A stretch of 64,000 nucleotides of DNA, from contig CAVRVS010000004.1 in the NCBI GenBank assembly GCA_963724705.1, forward strand, positions 124,001 to 188,000. Direction: 5' to 3'. This document shows positions 52,428-62,130 of this stretch, in pieces (within the stretch, counting starts at the first letter, position 1; each line of letters starts with the position of its first letter). A program made the position numbers and the translations under genes. The notes beneath the pieces were generated by a model. The model worked only from the letters and a program-made list of their open reading frames with translations, had not been told where the DNA came from and ran no database searches. This DNA is from DASQPR01 sp963724705 (GTDB lineage Bacteria > Actinomycetota > Actinomycetes > Mycobacteriales > Micromonosporaceae).

Positions 52428-52771
52428 GAGCCGTCCCCTTCACGAATGGGCGGTGAGTCACAAGCGAATCCGACTTCACGTTATATGACGAATAAGGCTA
52501 AAACAGCATATTCAACCCATTGATCGGACCCGACCACCGTAGACGCAATACATCGTTCTGCTGTGGTGCAAGACAGGGTTAGGCGCTGGTATCGGCCGGA
52601 GGCGACGTCGAGATCTGCCTTCGAGCCGGGTCGGGCCAAGGTTCGGAGGACTTGGATGACGGCGAGTGTGTCTGCGCCAGGAACTCACCGAGGTATGGGA
52701 AAGCCAGGCCAGTCAGTATTCCGGGGACTCTCGCCGGAGCCGCCGGGTCACGCGCATGACGAAGCAAACCG
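52428..52771. other. Gap between two minus-strand genes
   Basis: No gene. An AT-rich patch at about 52478-52520 (TTATATGACGAATAAGGCTA) lies 50 bp upstream of the DUF2252 start and probably holds its promoter. Confidence 0.45.
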
Positions 52772-53980
52772 CTAGCGGGCGGCGTTTCGGACCGCAAGTT
52801 GGTCCACTGGTGGCAACGGGATGCCGAGGTCGGAGACCTGTGCGGTGGACGAGTCGATGGCGTACAGCCGTCCGCCGCCGCCGACCACGAACAGCCACCG
52901 GCTGTCCGGCGACCAGACCATCATGGCGAAGTCGTCAACGGGCCCGAGCGGTACGTCGAAGCGGCGGTCGACGCCGGACTCGAGGTCGATCAGGTGCACA
53001 TTCTGTGTCGGGTCCAGTTCGAGCGATCCGGTCGTGCGCGTGGCGGCGAACGCTCCATCTGGCGAGATAGGCCCGGCGAAGCTGGAATCGCCGGACAGGA
53101 TGGTCCCGGCCAGCACATGACGCCGGCCGGTGGTCCGGTTGGTCACGACGGTCGGACAACGACGCAGGTCGTCGCAGTCTTGGGTAAGCCACGTGCTAGG
53201 TCCGCTCGCAATGAGCGAGCCGGTGGTAATCCGGCGCGAGCCATCCGGCCGGGCGAGGTAGACGCCGCCGGATGACCCGAAAACGACGTACCCCGTGCCA
53301 TCGGGCTCGACGACCCCGTCCGTGCCTTTGGGCAAGGTGATCGACGCACCGGCTAATCGACCGTCCACGCCGACGAGCGTCATCGCGATTGGCTGGGCCT
53401 CGGGCGTGAACCACACACTGTTGCCGTCCGGGCCGGGCAGAGCGATGCCGCCGTCGTCGAGCAGCCCGCTCAGTCGCTGCGCGGGCTGCCCATCGGGCAC
53501 GAGATAGCCAGGTACGAAATCGAGCGGCCGGATGATCGCCCCGTGGTCGCCGACGATGAACCACGTTGGACCGGTGCTCAGCAATCGCGGCACCGCGGTT
53601 CGAGTCACGCGGCCAGCAGCAAATTCGATGCGCACGATCCCGTCCGGACCGCGGCCGAGCAACTCCCAGCCGTCTTTGATCCCGAGAATCGGATGGCCAA
53701 CATCCGTGACGGCCGGCACGGTCGAGGTCGGTGCCGCCGAATCCACCTCGGCTGGTTGCGACGACGCGGCCACCGTCGATGGCGCGGGCGTAGCCGACGC
53801 GGACGGCCGCTTCCCGTGCGCGGCGTATACGGCAACGGCGACGGCCACGGCGATGACCACGACCACCGGAACCCAACGGCGCCACCGACGAGTCCACCAG
53901 CCCGGCCCCCCGGGGCCGCCGAACTCCACAACGTCGCGTTGCCTCGCGCCGTCCGACCAGGGGTCATCGTCTCGGCCCAT
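52772..53980 (-). CDS. Membrane-anchored beta-propeller-like protein
   Basis: 402 residues from the ATG at 53980 (a TTG at 53998 is in frame). A short cytoplasmic N-terminus (GRDDDPWSDGARQRDVVEFGG), basic RRWRR, one membrane helix VPVVVVIAVAVAVAVYAA, and a Thr/Ser/Ala-rich linker precede an extracytoplasmic domain. That domain has repeated beta-strand units ending in phrases such as ISPDGAFAATRTTGSLELDP and VWSPDSRWLFVVGGGGRLYAID, as in WD40/TolB-like propellers. No enzyme motif was seen. Likely a surface binding or sensing protein. Confidence 0.82.
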   Translation of the reverse strand: MGRDDDPWSDGARQRDVVEFGGPGGPGWWTRRWRRWVPVVVVIAVAVAVAVYAAHGKRPSASATPAPSTVAASSQPAEVDSAAPTSTVPAVTDVGHPILGIKDGWELLGRGPDGIVRIEFAAGRVTRTAVPRLLSTGPTWFIVGDHGAIIRPLDFVPGYLVPDGQPAQRLSGLLDDGGIALPGPDGNSVWFTPEAQPIAMTLVGVDGRLAGASITLPKGTDGVVEPDGTGYVVFGSSGGVYLARPDGSRRITTGSLIASGPSTWLTQDCDDLRRCPTVVTNRTTGRRHVLAGTILSGDSSFAGPISPDGAFAATRTTGSLELDPTQNVHLIDLESGVDRRFDVPLGPVDDFAMMVWSPDSRWLFVVGGGGRLYAIDSSTAQVSDLGIPLPPVDQLAVRNAAR

Positions 53981-54209
53981 GACCGCATCATGAACCAAAA
54001 CTCCGCCTCGCGTGAACCGGCGCGACAGGAAGGTACATTGCCATCCGGTCAGCCGCGCCGACAGTCACCGGGCGGACGGTAAATCCGTCGCGAGTGGCCG
54101 GGCCGTCTGGAACGGGCTCGGGCGTTGGCATCTTCAAATACTCCTCAAGGCCATAGGCAGGGTCTCTGTCGAGTTGAGGGCGTGACCACCGCCCGTCACA
54201 CTGACGGAC

Positions 54210-54785
54210 ATGGCGCTGACGACGCGGATGCTGACCCGGCAGACCTGGGGTGACTTCGCCCAGCTTGTTGAGGCGAATAACGGTGTGTGGGGCGGTTGCT
54301 GGTGCATGGGATTCCACCCGGAGGGCGTGGGTAAAGGGCACACCGTCGAGGGAAACCGGGATGCCAAGCGTCGACACGTCGAGCGTGGAACGGTCCACCA
54401 GGTCCTCGTCTACGACGGCGATCGTTGTGTGGGCTGGTGTCAGTTCGGAGTGCCGTTCGAGATCCCCAACATCAAGAGTCGACGCGTGTACGAGCAAGGG
54501 TTGCAGGATCCGCCGGACTGGCGGATCGGTTGCATCTTCACCAATTCGAAAGATCGCGGGAAGGGTATTGCCTCCGTGGCGGTTGCGGCGGCTCTCGACG
54601 AGATCAGACAAGCCGGTGGCGGCGTCGTCGAGGCGTATCCGGAACAGACTCAAGACCGGCCGCCGCAGCGCGGCGCATACCTACACACTGGTCCGGAGGA
54701 ACTATTCGCGCAGCACGGCTTCGTGCGAGTGCGCCGAATCGCCAAGTGGCGATGGGTAATGCGGGCCACCCTGACCCAGCCGTAG
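54210..54785 (+). CDS. GNAT-family N-acetyltransferase
   Basis: 191 residues. The N-terminal block WGDFAQLVEANNGVWGGCWCMGFHPE and the acetyl-CoA site IFTNSKDRGKGIASVAVAAALDEIRQAGGGVVEAYPEQ mark a GNAT of the type with a GGCWCM motif, known from actinobacteria. The C-terminus AQHGFVRVRRIAKWRWVMR is the usual last strand. Substrate unknown. The short stretch 53999-54209 before it contains no supportable gene. Confidence 0.9.
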   Translation: MALTTRMLTRQTWGDFAQLVEANNGVWGGCWCMGFHPEGVGKGHTVEGNRDAKRRHVERGTVHQVLVYDGDRCVGWCQFGVPFEIPNIKSRRVYEQGLQDPPDWRIGCIFTNSKDRGKGIASVAVAAALDEIRQAGGGVVEAYPEQTQDRPPQRGAYLHTGPEELFAQHGFVRVRRIAKWRWVMRATLTQP

Positions 54786-55299
54786 GTGCAACGCAATCCC
54801 ACACGCGCCGACCGCATAGCGGGTGATCGAGCGCTAAATGTTAGCCGTTGGCCGCACCGACCACACGACGTCGCCGTCGCCTCAAGCTGACGGTCCCGGA
54901 ACACCGGCAAGTCGCCCCGCAGCAGCTCAGTGACAAATACGCGACCAGGGCGCCGGATCGTCGCGCATTGCAGCCGGTCGCGGCGCTTGGGCTTCCGTCT
55001 TGAAAACCGCTGCCGGGCGCAGTCCGGGACCGGCGGTGAATCGACGACATCGTTCGCATGTCACGCGTACGGCGTCAACTAGCCGCAACTTCACGGGCGA
55101 GCGGCACTCAGACTCGCCCAGCCTCGCTAGCGGTCATCGTTCGCGACTACACCCGAGGCGACTACGGCGCTCGTGGGCGAGCATCGCCTTTGACTTATTC
55201 GCTTGGCGTGGCGGGCGCCCTGCCCATAGCGTTCTCTCTGCGCGCGGAGCACGTGCTCTGTCTGCCGTTTGGAGTGCGCAGATCGGAGGTCGGAGCTGG
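54786..55299. other. Gene-free stretch before the VOC gene
   Basis: All frames are broken or Arg/Ser-rich without family resemblance; I see no repeats or RNA-like structures here. Confidence 0.45.
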
Positions 55300-56023
55300 A
55301 TGACTTGTCAGCTCCTGGCAGTTTGCTTCGATGCGAACGAACCGCTTCGTTTGGCGCGCTTCTGGGGCGGCGTGCTCGGCTGGGAGATGGTCGACGACAC
55401 CGACAACGGCATCGCGCTCCTCCCAAACGATGACACCGGGTTCCGTTTTCGATTTCATCCAACCCACGAGCAGAAGTCCGGCCCGTCCGAGCAGGCACTT
55501 CCATCTGACGAGCACGTCTCTCGATGACCAGCAGCAGACGGTGGCGAGGTCGCTCGGACTCGGCGCCCGGCACATCGACATCGGCCAACGCCCGGAGGAG
55601 GGTCATGTCGTGCTCGCAGACCCCGAAGGCAACGAGTTCTGCGTCATTGAGCCGGGCAACAACTGGCTTGCCGGCTGCGGATTCCTAGCAGAGCTTACGT
55701 GCGCCGGTTCACGGGAGGTCGGGTACTTCTGGAGCAAAGCGCTGGGCTGGCCGCTGGTCTGGGATCAGGGTCTGCAGACCGCGATCCGCTCGCCGCGGGG
55801 CGGTCCGAAGATCTCCTGGGACGGTGAGTGGATGATGCCGCAGACCGGGAACACTCGGCTACGTTTCGACCTCGCTCCACCCGTCCACGGTGATCAGCAA
55901 GAGGAGGTCGACCGTCTCGTCTCCCTTGGGGCGACTCGCATCGACATCGGCCAAGGCGAGGTCAGCTGGGTGGTCATGGCCGATCCCGATGGCCGTGAGT
56001 TTTGTGTGCTGACCCCGCGATAG
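55300..56023 (+). pseudogene. Two-domain VOC/glyoxalase-like protein with one frameshift
   Basis: ATG with a GGAG just upstream. First domain: MTCQLLAVCFDANEPLRLARFWGGVLGWEMVDDTDNGIALLPNDDTGFRFRFHP. At about 55480-55500 the frame changes by one base, then continues as FHLTSTSLDDQQQTVARSLGLGARHIDIGQ...VVLADPEGNEFCVIEPGN and a second domain SREVGYFWSKALGWPLVWDQG...WVVMADPDGREFCVLTPR. Apart from this single break both domains are perfect, so a sequencing error is quite possible. Such proteins bind a metal through paired beta-alpha-beta-beta-beta modules; the substrate is unknown. Confidence 0.85.
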
Positions 56024-56292
56024 CCCGCCCAGACCGCCTCGCTTCATATGTGCGACGGATCGGCCGCGCTTGATGTGCGACGGATCCTAGAGTTGCCTGG
56101 CTCGTCGTCGATGATTGTCGTCAGCGTGAGAGCGTGCGAATGCGGTCGGTGCGACAGGATGGCCGGATGGGATTGTCGACCGACCGCAGCTCAGACGACG
56201 AGCGTGACCGCCGCGTCGTTGAGTAGATTCGCGGCTACCCACTCGATGGAGATTGGCCGGCTCGTGCGATCCCGGCTGGGACTCGGGTAAGA

Positions 56293-56511
56293 GTGACCCA
56301 GGATCCGATATTGGTCGGCCCGTGGGGCCAGGAGTTTCTTGGTGTGGTGAGCGCGATGGGTGCTCCTGAGCCGGTGCGCCACCCTCACGCTCGTGACGGG
56401 GAGCTGGCGTACTGGGTCGCGTTCGATGAGCCGCAGTTGGACAGCGGCGGAGGCGCGCCATACAGGAAGGCTCTCATCTGGGATCGATACATCGTGGTCG
56501 CGCACGATTGA
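56293..56511 (+). CDS. Small hypothetical protein
   Basis: 72 residues from a GTG: MTQDPILVGPWGQEFLGVVSAMGAPEPVRH, then ARDGELAYWVAFDEPQLDSG and YRKALIWDRYIVV. The composition is protein-like and I have the impression of similar short actinobacterial proteins, but there is no clear ribosome site and no known domain. Confidence 0.55.
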   Translation: MTQDPILVGPWGQEFLGVVSAMGAPEPVRHPHARDGELAYWVAFDEPQLDSGGGAPYRKALIWDRYIVVAHD

Positions 56512-56890
56512 GTGTCGGTCGTGCCCGCTGCGAGCCCGACGCGGCGGCCAGCGGGGGGTAACGACGGTCAACGATGTCGATGCGTCGAGCTCGTGACCAG
56601 CATGGGAGCCAGGTAGGCGAATCACAGCCGACCGCCGATCGACATTCTGTAGAACGGCCCGCTCGACGGCGGCGGGTGAGGGCCGAGGCTGGTGGTCGAT
56701 CACGCTGGCGCGGCCATATCCACGTGGAGCTGTTCCACCGGTAGTCGTCCACATCGCTCGATCGTGGCATTGGCGTAGGTGCCGGCTGTGGGGATTGAAC
56801 CGTTGGCGGCGGCGGCGCGTGAGTCTGTACGGACGATGCACCAAGAAACATGTCTATCAGTAGAGCGACGGCGTCTGCGAGGAGCGAGAG

Positions 56891-57427
56891 ATGAAGAGAT
56901 GGCTCGTGTTGGTCCTCGGGTCGATCATTACGTTCGGCCTGATTGGGACCGCGTCAGCGGCAGCTAGCGGGACGGGGTCAGCGGCAGCAAGCTCGAACGG
57001 AAAGAAAATCCTCCAGTTCCAGACGATGGTTGGCGTAGCCGGACCGTTCGTTGGCTCGACCAACCCCATCCGTGGAGTCAACGGCGGCGGCCTTCCGTGG
57101 CAGATCGACAACGCCTCGGGCAAGCTGTCGAGCAGCGGCAAGCTGGAAGTGACGGTGCAGGGGCTGGTACTGCTTGACGCGGCACCGGTCCCCGAGGCGC
57201 TGCGAGGCACGAATCCGGCGGCCAACTTCGTGGCGATCGTGAGCTGCACGACCACGATCGGCGGCGCCCCGGCCACGGCCAATGTCGCGACGGATCCCTT
57301 CCCTGCCACGGCCACCGGAGACTCGAAGATCGAGGCACAGGTCAGCCTGCCTACCCCCTGCCTTGCCCCGATCATTTTCGTCGGGCCATCACCGACGACC
57401 TGGTTCGCCATTACCGGTTTGGGTTAA
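56891..57427 (+). CDS. Secreted hypothetical protein
   Basis: 178 residues. GAGGAGCGAG ends 2 bases before the ATG. The signal peptide is MKRWLVLVLGSIITFGLIGTASAAA, followed by an Ala/Ser/Gly linker and then KILQFQTMVGVAGPFVGSTNPIRGVNGGGLPWQI, KLEVTVQGLVLLD, FVAIVSCTTTIGG and ending VGPSPTTWFAITGLG. Two Cys residues late in the chain (VSCTT, PTPCLAP) could form a disulfide. Probably a small beta-sandwich surface protein; no family name. Confidence 0.8.
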   Translation: MKRWLVLVLGSIITFGLIGTASAAASGTGSAAASSNGKKILQFQTMVGVAGPFVGSTNPIRGVNGGGLPWQIDNASGKLSSSGKLEVTVQGLVLLDAAPVPEALRGTNPAANFVAIVSCTTTIGGAPATANVATDPFPATATGDSKIEAQVSLPTPCLAPIIFVGPSPTTWFAITGLG

Positions 57428-58527
57428 CGACGGGAAGGCGGTCCGCGATGTCGCGATCCGTTCTCGACAGTGGCGATGAGCGTTGGCTTCACGCAGCACG
57501 CTCAAGCAGAGGGCCCGTGACAGCGACGAAGCCCAGTGGCGCAACCACGTCGAACCGCGTTGGCGAGTGGGCGGCCGTTTCGATCACGAGCGAGCGGTCG
57601 AGCTGGCTGCCGGGCTGATCGGCAAGGACTCAGTCGCGGGTGGTGGCTGGCCGAACCGTTCATCGTTGTCCCTGGCGTGGTGGCCTGGCCGGTCAAGGTC
57701 GTTTAACCCTGAGGTGTTCCACCTTGACCGGCCGGCCGCCACGAGACCCTGGCACCGGTTGGACGACGCCTTCCGTACGAGGCCAGCCAACCCACCACCG
57801 TCGATCGCGAAGGTAGGTTTGCGACCTGTTGACAGCGGTCGGCCCCGACGTCAAGTTGTCGCGGTGGATACGCCGCGGGCTGTGCCTCGAGGCATTGACG
57901 GCACCTGGCGTGGGGTCCGGCTCGCTTGCCCACCAGAAGCAGTACGTTGCGTGCCGAGGCGTCATTTGGCGACTGTGCGGGATTCGCGAGGGACACCTTT
58001 CGGCGACGGGACGCCAGCTCACCGGCGCCGAGGCACTATCGGTGCCGTCAACCGGCTAGCCGCTCGCCGAGCCGAGCCGTGCGTCGCTGTTGATGCAGCA
58101 GAGTACTGCAACCGACTACACCGATGAGGTCAACGAGCAACCGCAATCGGCCGTCTGATCTCGCGTCGCACCGCACGAGACCGAATTGCGCTTAGCTGAC
58201 ACGGAAGAGGTCAGGGCAGCTCGTTAGCCTTTCGCCGGGCGGTCAGTGGCCGGGCGCTGTGGTGCAGTGCGGGTGCGTGGTGGTAGGGGCGGTGCCTCCG
58301 GCTCTCGGGTCCCGGCCGTTTCGTGACCGCCCGCCGTCGACGGGGCGAGCCAAGCAGACCGGCCCGGCACCGCAAGCGTGGTCGCGGTGGCGTTGGGTGG
58401 TTGCGGTGCCGGTCCGGCCCGCATCCTTGTGGGTGGTCGACGGCGAATGGTCTTCATCTGCGGTGGTTTTGCTCCGTGGCGTCAAGTCGGGCTTGACGTC
58501 AGATGGCGCCGTCGTTCGGCCGGATCG
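57428..58527. other. 1.1-kb stretch without a supportable gene
   Basis: A 214-residue open frame (57483-58127) fills part of it but is Arg/Pro/Ala-rich with no ribosome site or family likeness. The part from 58260 lies beyond the 3' end of the TetR gene and reads as several Arg-rich short frames. The only structure I note is the inverted repeat at 57688-57732. Confidence 0.5.
57688..57732. repeat. 12-bp perfect inverted repeat
   Basis: GCCGGTCAAGGT (57688-57699) and ACCTTGACCGGC (57721-57732) with a 21-base loop. No U-run follows on either strand, so it is not a standard terminator; it could be a binding site or the scar of a mobile element. Confidence 0.6.
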
Positions 58528-59160
58528 TCATCCGCTCCTGTCGGTCGCGAATGCGGTGTTGTGCGGTTGGTCGTGCGGATGCGGTTCGGACTCCCCGGTG
58601 CCGCTCTGAGTTAGAGCTGTGCGCGCGGCCTGCAGTAGCTCGTCGGAGAGCGGGTCACCCTGGGTGGCCCTGGCGAGGGTGAGGGCACCGACCAGCGTGC
58701 ACAGCTGGGCCAAGCCGTCATCGTCGCCGTTGGCGAGCCGTGCGGCGAGGCGCCGCACCCCTTGGGTGTAGACGCGGTGGGCGTGCGCGGCCTGGTCGGG
58801 CTCGCGCCCGAGGTCGGCGGCGAATCCGGAGACCGGGCAGCCGTTCGCGGCGTGATCCCGGTGCCAGGGCGAGAGGTATTGCTCGATCAGTGCCCGACGG
58901 TCGGTCTCGAGCTGCCCGGATTCGTCCTCGCGCCTATCCGCCGCGTAGACGGCTGGCTTGCTGAAGGCGTGGGCGGTGGCCTCGTCGATCAGGTCCTCTT
59001 TGGAGGCGAACTGCTTGTAGAACCCGCCATGAGTGAGCCCGGCAGCGTTCATCACGTCGGCGACGCTGACGCCGGTGCCTTTGTCGCGGAACATCCGAGA
59101 GGCGGCGGCGATGACGCGCTGGCGGTTCTCCTGTGCTTGCGCCTGAGACACACGGCCCAC
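58528..59160 (-). CDS. TetR-family regulator of the adjacent efflux gene
   Basis: 210 residues from a GTG with GGAAGGAG 9 bases upstream. The HTH is RQRVIAAASRMFRDKGTGVSVADVMNAAGLTHGGFYKQFASKEDLIDEAT. GGFYKQFxSKEDL is typical of the TetR subgroup controlling MFS or oxidoreductase genes. The C-terminal ligand domain includes HRDHAANGCPVSGFAADLGRE, a motif with a Cys that recurs in this subgroup. It is divergent from the MFS transporter, so drug- or metabolite-relieved repression is expected. Confidence 0.93.
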   Translation of the reverse strand: MGRVSQAQAQENRQRVIAAASRMFRDKGTGVSVADVMNAAGLTHGGFYKQFASKEDLIDEATAHAFSKPAVYAADRREDESGQLETDRRALIEQYLSPWHRDHAANGCPVSGFAADLGREPDQAAHAHRVYTQGVRRLAARLANGDDDGLAQLCTLVGALTLARATQGDPLSDELLQAARTALTQSGTGESEPHPHDQPHNTAFATDRSG

Positions 59161-59183
59161 GGGATCACACTCCTTCCGAGATG

Positions 59184-59233
59184 GATGTCACTTGAAATCT
59201 ATCCTACCTTCAGCTTAGATTACTTGCGACATC
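59184..59233. promoter_or_regulatory. Nested dyads between TetR and MFS genes
   Basis: GATGTC (59184) pairs with GACATC (59228-59233), and AATCTA (59196-59201) pairs with TAGATT (59216-59221). The two arms thus form a long interrupted palindrome, with ACTTG following the outer-left and inner-right boxes. Located in the divergent gap, AT-rich against the background: a probable TetR operator and promoter. Confidence 0.6.
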
Positions 59234-59353
59234 TAACGGCTCCGACGTGATTACCGAGCATGTCAAGCCGAGTTCGGCTGCCTCGCACCGTCTGAGGCTG
59301 GCTCGATCGATCGCCCGGCGACCAGACGACTCTGGACAGCAATGGAGACCCTT

Positions 59354-61129
59354 ATGACATCGCCACCTGAGCCCACCCAGTCCGCGACGCCCCCGGCGTC
59401 GACGGCAGGCAAGGCACACAGGCCAAATGGCGCTACATCCGCTGCAAACGGAGGACAGCCCAACCGTGAGGCCCACTACCCTGGTTCGGTGAAGCAGCAA
59501 CCGGCTGCAGCGCCGAAGACAACATCGCGTCAGCGGTGGACGCTGTTGCTGGTGTGCACGGCGGCGTTCATGTTGCTGCTCGATATCACTGTGGTGAGCG
59601 TGGCGCTGCCATCGATCCAGCGGGATCTGCACGCGAGCCTGTCGGACCTGCAGTGGGTGAGCGCCGCGTACTCCCTGGTGCTGGCGGTGCTGCTGCTACC
59701 GGCAGCGACCCTGGGTGACCGGCTGGGGCGGCGTCGGCTCTTCCTGATTGGCATGGTCATCTTCACGCTCGGGTCACTGGCCTGCGCTATCGCCCCGACC
59801 GCGCTCGCGCTCGACTTGTTCCGCGCTTTGCAGGGAGTCGGCGGCGCGGTCTTGTTCGCGACCGCTACACCGCTGCTGCGGGCTGAGTTCTCCGGTGTTG
59901 CGCTGGCCCGCGCTTTGGGCGCATTCGGCGCCACGCTCGGCGGTGCCACAGCCATCGGGCCGCTGGCCGGCGGGCTGCTGACCGACACACTGGGCTGGCG
60001 GTCGATCTTCTTCATCAACCTGCCCATCGGCGTGGCGGCGTTGGTGGCCGGGGCGGCCCGGCTGCGCGAGTCCCGCAACCCAGCGGGCGGCCGGGCCGAC
60101 TGGGGTGGCATAGCTCTCATCACCGGGGCGCTGACCGCGCTGATGTTCGCGCTGATCCGCGGCAACTCGCTTGGCTGGGGAAGTACGGTGATCGTGACTC
60201 TATTCGCGGTCGCAGCCGTGGCCTTTGTCGGGTTCGTGTTCTACGAACTGCGCATCGCCACCGCACCCATGGCTGACCTGCGCCTATTCCGGCGGCGTAA
60301 CTTCGCCGCGACCGGATTTGTGGCGTTCGCGATCTCGGTGACCGTCATCGGGATGATCATCTACCTATCGCTGTATGTGCAAAACACGCTGGGCTTCTCG
60401 CCGGTCCAGGCCGGACTTCGGTTCCTGCCGCTGTCGCTGGCCTCCTTCGCGGCAGCTCTGCTGACCGGGCGGCTGATCGGCAAGGTGAAGATGCGGGTGC
60501 TGCTAGGCGTAGCGATGGTCGCCGCCGCGGCCGGGCTCGCCTCGATGGCCCACCTGACCGCCTCCTCCACCTGGCTGGTGCTCCTGCCCGGCTACATCCT
60601 CGCCGGTATCGGTCTGGGCATCACCTCCACCAGCCTGGCCTCGGCAGCGCTTGCCGCCGTCGAGCCCGCCCGTGCCGGGATGGCCGCCGGTCTGGTGAAC
60701 ACACTCCGCCAGGTAGGCACCGCCACCGGTGTTGCCGTGTTCGGCGCCCTCTACTCCTCACGCGTTGGCACCGCCACCCAGCACGCCCTGGCGGGGCTGC
60801 CCATCTCGCCCGGCAACATCCATCGGCTGGCTACCGCTGTCGCCTCCGGTGGCGGCGTTACCGTTGCCAACCTTGTCCCGCCCGCCATCCGTCCCGCCGT
60901 CGCCTATGCGGCCCGTGCCGGAACCGCAAGCGGGCTCAACGACGTCCTGATCGCTTCGGCCGCGTTCGCGGCGATCGCCGCGATAGCCGGGTTCGGCTTC
61001 GGACCCGACCCAGCCAAGCCACAACAGCAGCAACCGCCGCGCCCAGCCGCTAGCGAGCAGCAACCTCAGGCCGAGCCTGCCCAGCGCCGGGCGCAGCGAC
61101 CGGACGGGCCTGCAACACCGGGGGAGTAA
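59354..61129 (+). CDS. MFS drug-efflux transporter (DHA2/EmrB-type)
   Basis: 591 residues from the ATG at 59354, which has GGAGA 5 bases before it (another ATG is 4 codons upstream). About 55 polar residues precede 14 predicted membrane helices. DHA2 motifs: LLDITVVSVALPSIQRDLHASLSDLQWVSAAYSL in helix 1-2, the GDRLGRRRLFLIG loop (motif A), and FGATLGGATAIGPLAGGLLTDTLGWRSIFFINLPIG (motif C plus the WRxIFxxNxP signature). The C-terminal tail is Gln/Pro-rich. It exports drugs or toxic metabolites using the proton gradient; the divergent TetR is its likely regulator. Confidence 0.94.
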   Translation: MTSPPEPTQSATPPASTAGKAHRPNGATSAANGGQPNREAHYPGSVKQQPAAAPKTTSRQRWTLLLVCTAAFMLLLDITVVSVALPSIQRDLHASLSDLQWVSAAYSLVLAVLLLPAATLGDRLGRRRLFLIGMVIFTLGSLACAIAPTALALDLFRALQGVGGAVLFATATPLLRAEFSGVALARALGAFGATLGGATAIGPLAGGLLTDTLGWRSIFFINLPIGVAALVAGAARLRESRNPAGGRADWGGIALITGALTALMFALIRGNSLGWGSTVIVTLFAVAAVAFVGFVFYELRIATAPMADLRLFRRRNFAATGFVAFAISVTVIGMIIYLSLYVQNTLGFSPVQAGLRFLPLSLASFAAALLTGRLIGKVKMRVLLGVAMVAAAAGLASMAHLTASSTWLVLLPGYILAGIGLGITSTSLASAALAAVEPARAGMAAGLVNTLRQVGTATGVAVFGALYSSRVGTATQHALAGLPISPGNIHRLATAVASGGGVTVANLVPPAIRPAVAYAARAGTASGLNDVLIASAAFAAIAAIAGFGFGPDPAKPQQQQPPRPAASEQQPQAEPAQRRAQRPDGPATPGE

Positions 61130-61673
61130 CGGCATCGCCATACATCCGCAGACCCCGGCCCTCCCGCCATCGGAGATCGAGTCCAGTCCGGGGAAGCGGG
61201 GCCGGGTTCGCGGACCGTCAGCAGTGCGTCCGAGGAATAAGCCGAGCAAAGCGTCGCCCAACCCGTCCACGTGGACAGCGACTCAGGCTGGCCCGCTTTG
61301 GACCCGAACCGGAGAACGCTCTAGCACTATCCATCCGTCAATGACGTCGGGCCGGTTCAATGAGCGAGGTTTTCGTACGGCAGGCACTACGGGTTCCGGG
61401 GGCGGGCTCTAGCCGCCCGACAGCAACCGTGACAGCAACGACCGCTGACGGGCGCGGATGGAGATGTCCGCACGACGACGCCATCAGCGTGAATAGCGCC
61501 GAGCGGACGACGCGAGACGAGGTGGACGGTTCTTACAAGCGTGGGGTCGGTCGTGCGCTAGCCGGTAGACCATCGTCGACGTCTCTGATGAAGTTCTGGC
61601 CGCCATCGAGGCATGATCCGTGTGGTCGAAGTTCGGTACCGCGAGTCGGCTCGTGTTGACGCACAATCTGCGT
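61130..61673. other. Gene-free stretch after the MFS gene
   Basis: No convincing gene. It holds a hairpin-like GGGCGG...CCGCCC followed at once by the paired repeat described at 61419. Confidence 0.45.
61419..61439 (+). repeat. Paired 9-bp direct repeat, period 12
   Basis: GACAGCAAC occurs at 61419-61427 and 61431-61439. The spacing resembles the paired GGGAGC boxes of the dispersed repeat. Possibly a recombinase or other protein-binding site; no gene for such a protein is near. Confidence 0.5.
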
Positions 61674-62048
61674 ATGGCTGGCACCTTCAGGATCATCAGC
61701 TCGCGACAGTGCCTGGCCCAAGAGCTTTGGTCGTATGGCGAAGATGATCTCTGGGATCGGGCATATGACCTATCCCTCGACTCGTTGACGGATATCGTTG
61801 TACGGGCCGCAGAACTCTACACACCAGAGACCGAGGAGTTGTGGGGCGGCAAGATCTCAAGCGGCCTGGCGCTGGTGATGGCGGCGATCGAGACGTTCGA
61901 GGGCGCAAGTCGGCTGCCAAGCCGAGGAAGGCGGAGAGCCCGCCGCAACATGCCAGCGCAATTGGACACAGACGCTCAGGGGTGGTGGGACGACGTTAAC
62001 GCGGTGTCGCGCATTCTGCACGCACGAGATCGCGCGTCGGCATCCTGA
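61674..62048 (+). CDS. Hypothetical protein, uncertain
   Basis: 124 residues from the ATG at 61674 (a GTG at 61620 is in frame): MAGTFRIISSRQCLAQELWSYGEDDLWDRAYDLSLDSLTDIVVRAAELYTPETEELWGGKISSGLALVMAAIETFEG..., a soluble, acidic, helix-rich protein up to about residue 85, then Arg-rich. It ends 82 bp before the IS6-type element. No motif known to me. Composition favours a real gene, but the lack of a ribosome site leaves doubt. Confidence 0.45.
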   Translation: MAGTFRIISSRQCLAQELWSYGEDDLWDRAYDLSLDSLTDIVVRAAELYTPETEELWGGKISSGLALVMAAIETFEGASRLPSRGRRRARRNMPAQLDTDAQGWWDDVNAVSRILHARDRASAS

Positions 62049-62130
62049 CCGTGCGTCACGAACGAGAATTGCACGTGCTGTCGGGCGACGGGTTGTCGCG
62101 ATATGGGCAGCGCTGTGTTGCGACTCCGAC

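Noticed and set aside
54000..54133. Minus-strand peptide MPTPEPVPDGPATRDGFTVRPV as an acetyltransferase start
   Set aside because: Too short and without any following GNAT motif; it stops at the propeller-gene side.
57483..58127. 214-residue plus-strand open frame
   Set aside because: Low-quality composition (Arg, Pro, Ala), no start signal and no recognisable motif; long open frames arise by chance at this GC content.
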